Shown in pieces: positions 60,924 through 64,000 of a stretch of DNA of 64,000 nt. The DNA lies in contig CAWJXA010000001.1 of the NCBI GenBank assembly GCA_963846715.1, forward strand, positions 186,001 to 250,000. The letters run 5' to 3'. The stretch is from Bog-257 sp963846715. Lineage in GTDB: Bacteria > Acidobacteriota > Terriglobia > Terriglobales > Acidobacteriaceae. How positions within the stretch are numbered: position 1 is the stretch's first letter; each line of letters opens with the position of its first letter. Below the pieces are notes generated by a model, which worked only from the letters and a program-made list of their open reading frames with translations, made no database searches and was not told the DNA's origin. The position numbers and the translations under genes are program-made.

Positions 60924-62210
60924 TCATGATTGGCCGTGAGCGTGTTCCATCGGACGCGGCGGTTCTTTAGATTGCTCAGCCAGACCGCCACCGGAAACTT
61001 GCGATGAACGTTTCACCACTGGCGTTTTTTCCAAGCTCCTGCTGAAGACGTCGGCAACAATAGCGTCGCCCGCCGAATTGTAATGCGTATCTCCGAAGAT
61101 GAAATGGCTCAGATACCAGCAGCCAGGCTGGGTTGGCGGGCACTTCTCTTTCACGGCGAAAAAAGCGGGAAAGAGAGAGATGAAGCGCTGGCACTTACCC
61201 TCGCACCACTCACGCCATATGCGTACTTGCCGTGAATCCACCGAATCATGAGCCAGCTGGGCCGGCCAAGGATAGACAACTACGCTGATCGGTATGTTGC
61301 GTTTGGCGAGCTCCTGCCAGAGCAGGTCCATCTTCGCCTTCTCCCGGTTGATGCCGCCTTCCAAACCCAGCGGCGCATAGCCTGTTTCGTAAGGGTCCGT
61401 ATCGGAAACCTTGCGATACGTCCACGCCGAGCGCTCCAGGTCGAACTCGTTGCCACCGTGTCCTAAATCAAGGTGATACCAGCCGAGCCGGACCAGATTG
61501 CGTTCGAAAAATCCGAACACGTCATTGGTCAGCAACAGGTGGTCATTGATATCTCGCCGCAGGCTGGAATACCGGTTCCCTTTGCTGAGCTTCTGCGTTG
61601 CCGTGGCTACCGCGCCCGACGAATCGACGTCGTGAAAAAATGCGGCCTCATCTTGCGCATCGGAGATGTCGACGAAAACAATCGCTTCATCAAACTCCAC
61701 CCCGTCGGCGATCAACTTTCGCGCGGTATTGAGGTAGTTGGAGGGCGAATAACCTTCAACGCTGCCGTTCAGAAATTCGTACTGCGGGAACTTGGCCGCC
61801 ACTCGTCCGATGAAGCTATCCTGCCACGCAGTCATACCCTCCGGAGCAGAGTCGCCCAGGACAAGCACTCTCGGCCGGGAGCTGGTATTGGGAACATCCC
61901 GCATGCGCTCGTCGCGAAAACCAAGGCTGTTGGTGTCGAACTCGTACGAGTTCCCCAGCCAGGGGCGAATACAGGAGCAGTTGGGCTGAAAGGCGAATCC
62001 ACGCACTGGATCGCGTGCAAAACAAAAACCGTGCGGGCCCCCGGAAGCAGCCGATGCCAAAATTTTCGCGGTATAGAAGTAATCGAAGGTGACAAAGGCC
62101 ATCGCGCTGACTATCAGCGACGCCAGGAACAGCAGGACCATCACCCGGCGTTGCCGGGCCGGGTGCTTCGAAACTGAGTCCTCGGTGCCAATCGTCACGA
62201 CTGTATTCAA
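60924..62210 (-). CDS. Membrane-anchored SGNH/GDSL-hydrolase-like protein (DltD/AlgJ analogue)
   Basis: A 428-residue protein: short cytosolic start, one transmembrane helix at about 23-45 (VMVLLFLASLIVSAMAFVTF), then an extracytoplasmic SGNH domain. The nucleophile Ser is in VLVLGDSAPEGM, the block II Gly/Asn region in FLNGSVEGYSPSN, and the catalytic Asp-His pair in GDTHYNSAGD. Such proteins assist MBOAT-coupled acyl transfer. It overlaps the carrier gene by 4 bases and precedes the MBOAT gene by 17. Confidence 0.82.
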   Translation of the reverse strand: MNTVVTIGTEDSVSKHPARQRRVMVLLFLASLIVSAMAFVTFDYFYTAKILASAASGGPHGFCFARDPVRGFAFQPNCSCIRPWLGNSYEFDTNSLGFRDERMRDVPNTSSRPRVLVLGDSAPEGMTAWQDSFIGRVAAKFPQYEFLNGSVEGYSPSNYLNTARKLIADGVEFDEAIVFVDISDAQDEAAFFHDVDSSGAVATATQKLSKGNRYSSLRRDINDHLLLTNDVFGFFERNLVRLGWYHLDLGHGGNEFDLERSAWTYRKVSDTDPYETGYAPLGLEGGINREKAKMDLLWQELAKRNIPISVVVYPWPAQLAHDSVDSRQVRIWREWCEGKCQRFISLFPAFFAVKEKCPPTQPGCWYLSHFIFGDTHYNSAGDAIVADVFSRSLEKTPVVKRSSQVSGGGLAEQSKEPPRPMEHAHGQS

Positions 62211-62485
62211 GGCTTTTTCTCTTCAAACTGGTTAGTTCTCCGCGCTCGCCCCACCCGCTCCGCAGTAGCAAACATCAACCTTACCGTATCCATGTCCTTG
62301 GGTTGCACTTTGCCCGGAGGAATACGCAACTGAGTCAGGTCTTCCAGTTTGAGCAGCAAGTCAACCAGCGCCATGGAATCAATCAGCCCCGATGAAACCA
62401 GGGTCGTGTCCTCGTCGATCTTAATTCCTGGCTTACGGATCATTTCGACAATGTGGTCGATCATCTGTTGCGCTTGCTCTGTCAC
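62207..62485 (-). CDS. Acyl carrier protein (DltC-like)
   Basis: A 92-residue phosphopantetheine-binding protein. The attachment Ser is in SSGLIDSMALVDLLLKLED (DS motif, with Met in place of the common Leu). The fold is helical, acidic and short, as in DltC or ACP. It lies 15 bases after the ligase stop and overlaps the SGNH gene start by 4 bases. It probably carries the acyl group activated by the ligase. Confidence 0.88.
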   Translation of the reverse strand: MTEQAQQMIDHIVEMIRKPGIKIDEDTTLVSSGLIDSMALVDLLLKLEDLTQLRIPPGKVQPKDMDTVRLMFATAERVGRARRTNQFEEKKP

Positions 62486-62500
62486 CGGCTGATTCTTCTC

Positions 62501-64000
62501 CTATACCGCCAGGTTGAGTTCGGGATGCTCTTTTAGCAACTTCTCGCGGGTGGCGGAGCGGGCTGCCTTCCCCGCTGTGCTTTTCACGATCCACTTGGGA
62601 GGTTTCAGGAAAATGGTCCGAACGGCGACGCCACTGCTGGCCACCACCAAGCTGCGGATCTCCTGCTCGATGGTGGACACGCTGTCCAGAAGTTCCTCCC
62701 GTTCCACCTCTGCCGCAACCACAATCTCCTCCGTACCGAGGTCGGGATTGTACACTCCCATCACAATCGCGCGTCCATCATGCACCGCGGCGTGGCTGCA
62801 AACGACTTCCTCGATGTCTTGCGGGTAAATGTTCTCTCCGCCGATGATGAGGAGATCTTTCTTCCGCCCGACGACATAGAGTTCGCCGTCGAGACAGAAA
62901 CCCAGATCGCCCGTGTGATACCAGCCATCGACGAGAGCCAAGGCGGTAAGATCAGGCCGATTGTAGTAACCCTCAAACAGACAATTGCTTTTTATCAGAA
63001 TCTCTCCGACCGAACCGGGAGAAAGCACCGCACCGGTATCCGAAAGGATACGCACTTCATTGTCGGGCAACAGGCGGCCCGATGACACGAAGGACAGTGC
63101 TCGGGGATTTCCCTCCTCCACGGCAGCGATACGGTGCTCGGCTCGAAACGTTTGACCATCCCCCCAAAGCCGCGCAGGGTTGGAGGGACTATTGATATCC
63201 GACTGGGTAACGGCAAATACGTTTTCCGCCATCGCGTAAGACGATTGCAGCGCCTCTCGCTTTAGCCCAATCGAAGCAAATGCGCGATAGAACTCGTCCA
63301 TGCTACTGGCGCGGACTGGTTCCGAACAATTGATCAGGGCGCGAGCCGACGAAAGATCGTATTGCGACCATCGGCTTGGCGTGGTCCGGCGAGGCACAAA
63401 TTGGAAGGCGAAGTTCGGCAGCCACGACAGCGTGCATCGGTACTCGCTGATTATTTGCAGCATGGTTTCCGGATGCATCACCCAGTCCAAGGGCGACTGC
63501 ATTACCACAGGCACATGGCAGACCATGGGCAGCATGAAACATGCGATTAGTCCCATGTCGTGATAAAGCGGCAGCCAGCTATAAACGCGGTCGCTATCGC
63601 CGTCAATTTTCAGGACCTGGGCCAGGGATTCAAGTTGGCGCAGCACGGCCGCGTGGGTCAGCGCCACGCCCTTCTGAAGTCCCGTCGTGCCCGCCGAATG
63701 CTGGATGAACGCCAGGCTGTCAGGCTCACTACCCGGATCGGGCAGTTCCTCATCCTCACCTTCTTTCGTGGCATCCCCAGCGCGGACAAGCGTTGTGCCT
63801 TCGCTCAGGGAGATATGGGCGAGCGTATCCTCGGGAAAATATTCATCGATGACGACCACGCGGGCCCTGAGGTTCGCAGTTACTCCGGCCAGCCCGAAGC
63901 TATATTTCGCAGGATCAACCTTGAAATTGGGATACGCAATGATGGCTGGTACCGCGCCCAGCATCATGGCGCCAACGAAGATCGTCATCGCCGGAATGCC
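62501..64000 (-). CDS. Fatty-acyl-AMP-ligase-like AMP-binding enzyme (5' end beyond window)
   Basis: At least 499 residues; the frame continues past base 64000, so the first part is missing. The AMP-binding core reads IQHSAGTTGLQKGVALTH, then YSWLPLYHDMGLIACFMLP, and the adenylate-binding C-terminal hinge GWYHTGDLGFCLDGELYVVG plus RKKDLLIIGGENIYPQDIEE is of FAAL type. The C-terminal catalytic Lys is in STAGKAARS. It activates a carboxylic acid as acyl-AMP and loads the adjacent carrier protein. FAALs use fatty acids; DltA uses D-Ala. The family signature here favours a fatty acid (inference). Confidence 0.85.
   Translation of the reverse strand, partial: GIPAMTIFVGAMMLGAVPAIIAYPNFKVDPAKYSFGLAGVTANLRARVVVIDEYFPEDTLAHISLSEGTTLVRAGDATKEGEDEELPDPGSEPDSLAFIQHSAGTTGLQKGVALTHAAVLRQLESLAQVLKIDGDSDRVYSWLPLYHDMGLIACFMLPMVCHVPVVMQSPLDWVMHPETMLQIISEYRCTLSWLPNFAFQFVPRRTTPSRWSQYDLSSARALINCSEPVRASSMDEFYRAFASIGLKREALQSSYAMAENVFAVTQSDINSPSNPARLWGDGQTFRAEHRIAAVEEGNPRALSFVSSGRLLPDNEVRILSDTGAVLSPGSVGEILIKSNCLFEGYYNRPDLTALALVDGWYHTGDLGFCLDGELYVVGRKKDLLIIGGENIYPQDIEEVVCSHAAVHDGRAIVMGVYNPDLGTEEIVVAAEVEREELLDSVSTIEQEIRSLVVASSGVAVRTIFLKPPKWIVKSTAGKAARSATREKLLKEHPELNLAV

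Noticed and set aside
59870..60991. 373-residue minus-strand frame overlapping the MBOAT gene
   Set aside because: Same-strand frame shadow; the MBOAT frame carries all family motifs and the shadow has none.

Overview
The window looks like a chromosomal piece of a soil Acidobacteriota genome (Terriglobia-like; inferred from family content and high GC, not from a marker gene). Most of it is ordinary dense bacterial coding sequence. It also carries one insertion sequence, several decayed gene fragments and GC-rich dispersed intergenic repeats. No rRNA, tRNA or CRISPR array was seen.

Layout. 1-12 kb: 5' part of a POTRA/Omp85 outer-membrane protein, a UdgX-type uracil-DNA glycosylase, a lysine-rich DUF6496 protein, a regulatory group (receiver-only response regulator, Crp/Fnr regulator, XRE-S24 regulator) with two identical operator-like palindromes, a LigC-type ATP-dependent DNA ligase, a flavin amine oxidase, a nucleotidyltransferase, a metallophosphoesterase, ribosomal protein S1 and a CBS protein. 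12.3-17.7 kb: a tight operon of four unfamiliar proteins (one beta-rich, three with Ig-like segments, two of these with phasin-like N-terminal helices), followed by a polyprenyl diphosphate synthase and a geranylgeranyl-reductase-like flavoprotein, with a convergent phasin-like gene. This is the best candidate here for an undescribed system. 17.75-19.2 kb: a complete IS (1390 bp) with 16-bp target duplication.

19.8-32.8 kb (minus strand): a group 1h high-affinity [NiFe]-hydrogenase locus in two blocks. Block one is hypF-hypC-hypD-SIS-hypE, with hypE frameshifted. Block two is hhyS-hhyL-NifU-like and accessory genes, ending with a maturation protease and a 34-residue membrane peptide. hypA and hypB are not in the window. 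A NikR gene and a TonB-dependent receptor at 36-39.6 kb share an intergenic region holding a 31-bp near-palindrome, so nickel uptake for the hydrogenase may be encoded nearby.

33-54 kb: a NarL-type sensor kinase behind a long leader, a TolC-MFP-RND efflux operon, several secreted proteins (including a DUF3300/DUF2950 pair), a zinc alcohol dehydrogenase and an OmpR-type two-component system. 54-64 kb: surface polysaccharide functions (membrane protein, GT2 glycosyltransferase, UDP-glucose dehydrogenase), then a dlt-like set of acyl-AMP ligase, carrier protein, SGNH protein and MBOAT acyltransferase, suggesting activated-acyl transfer to an extracytoplasmic glycan or lipid.
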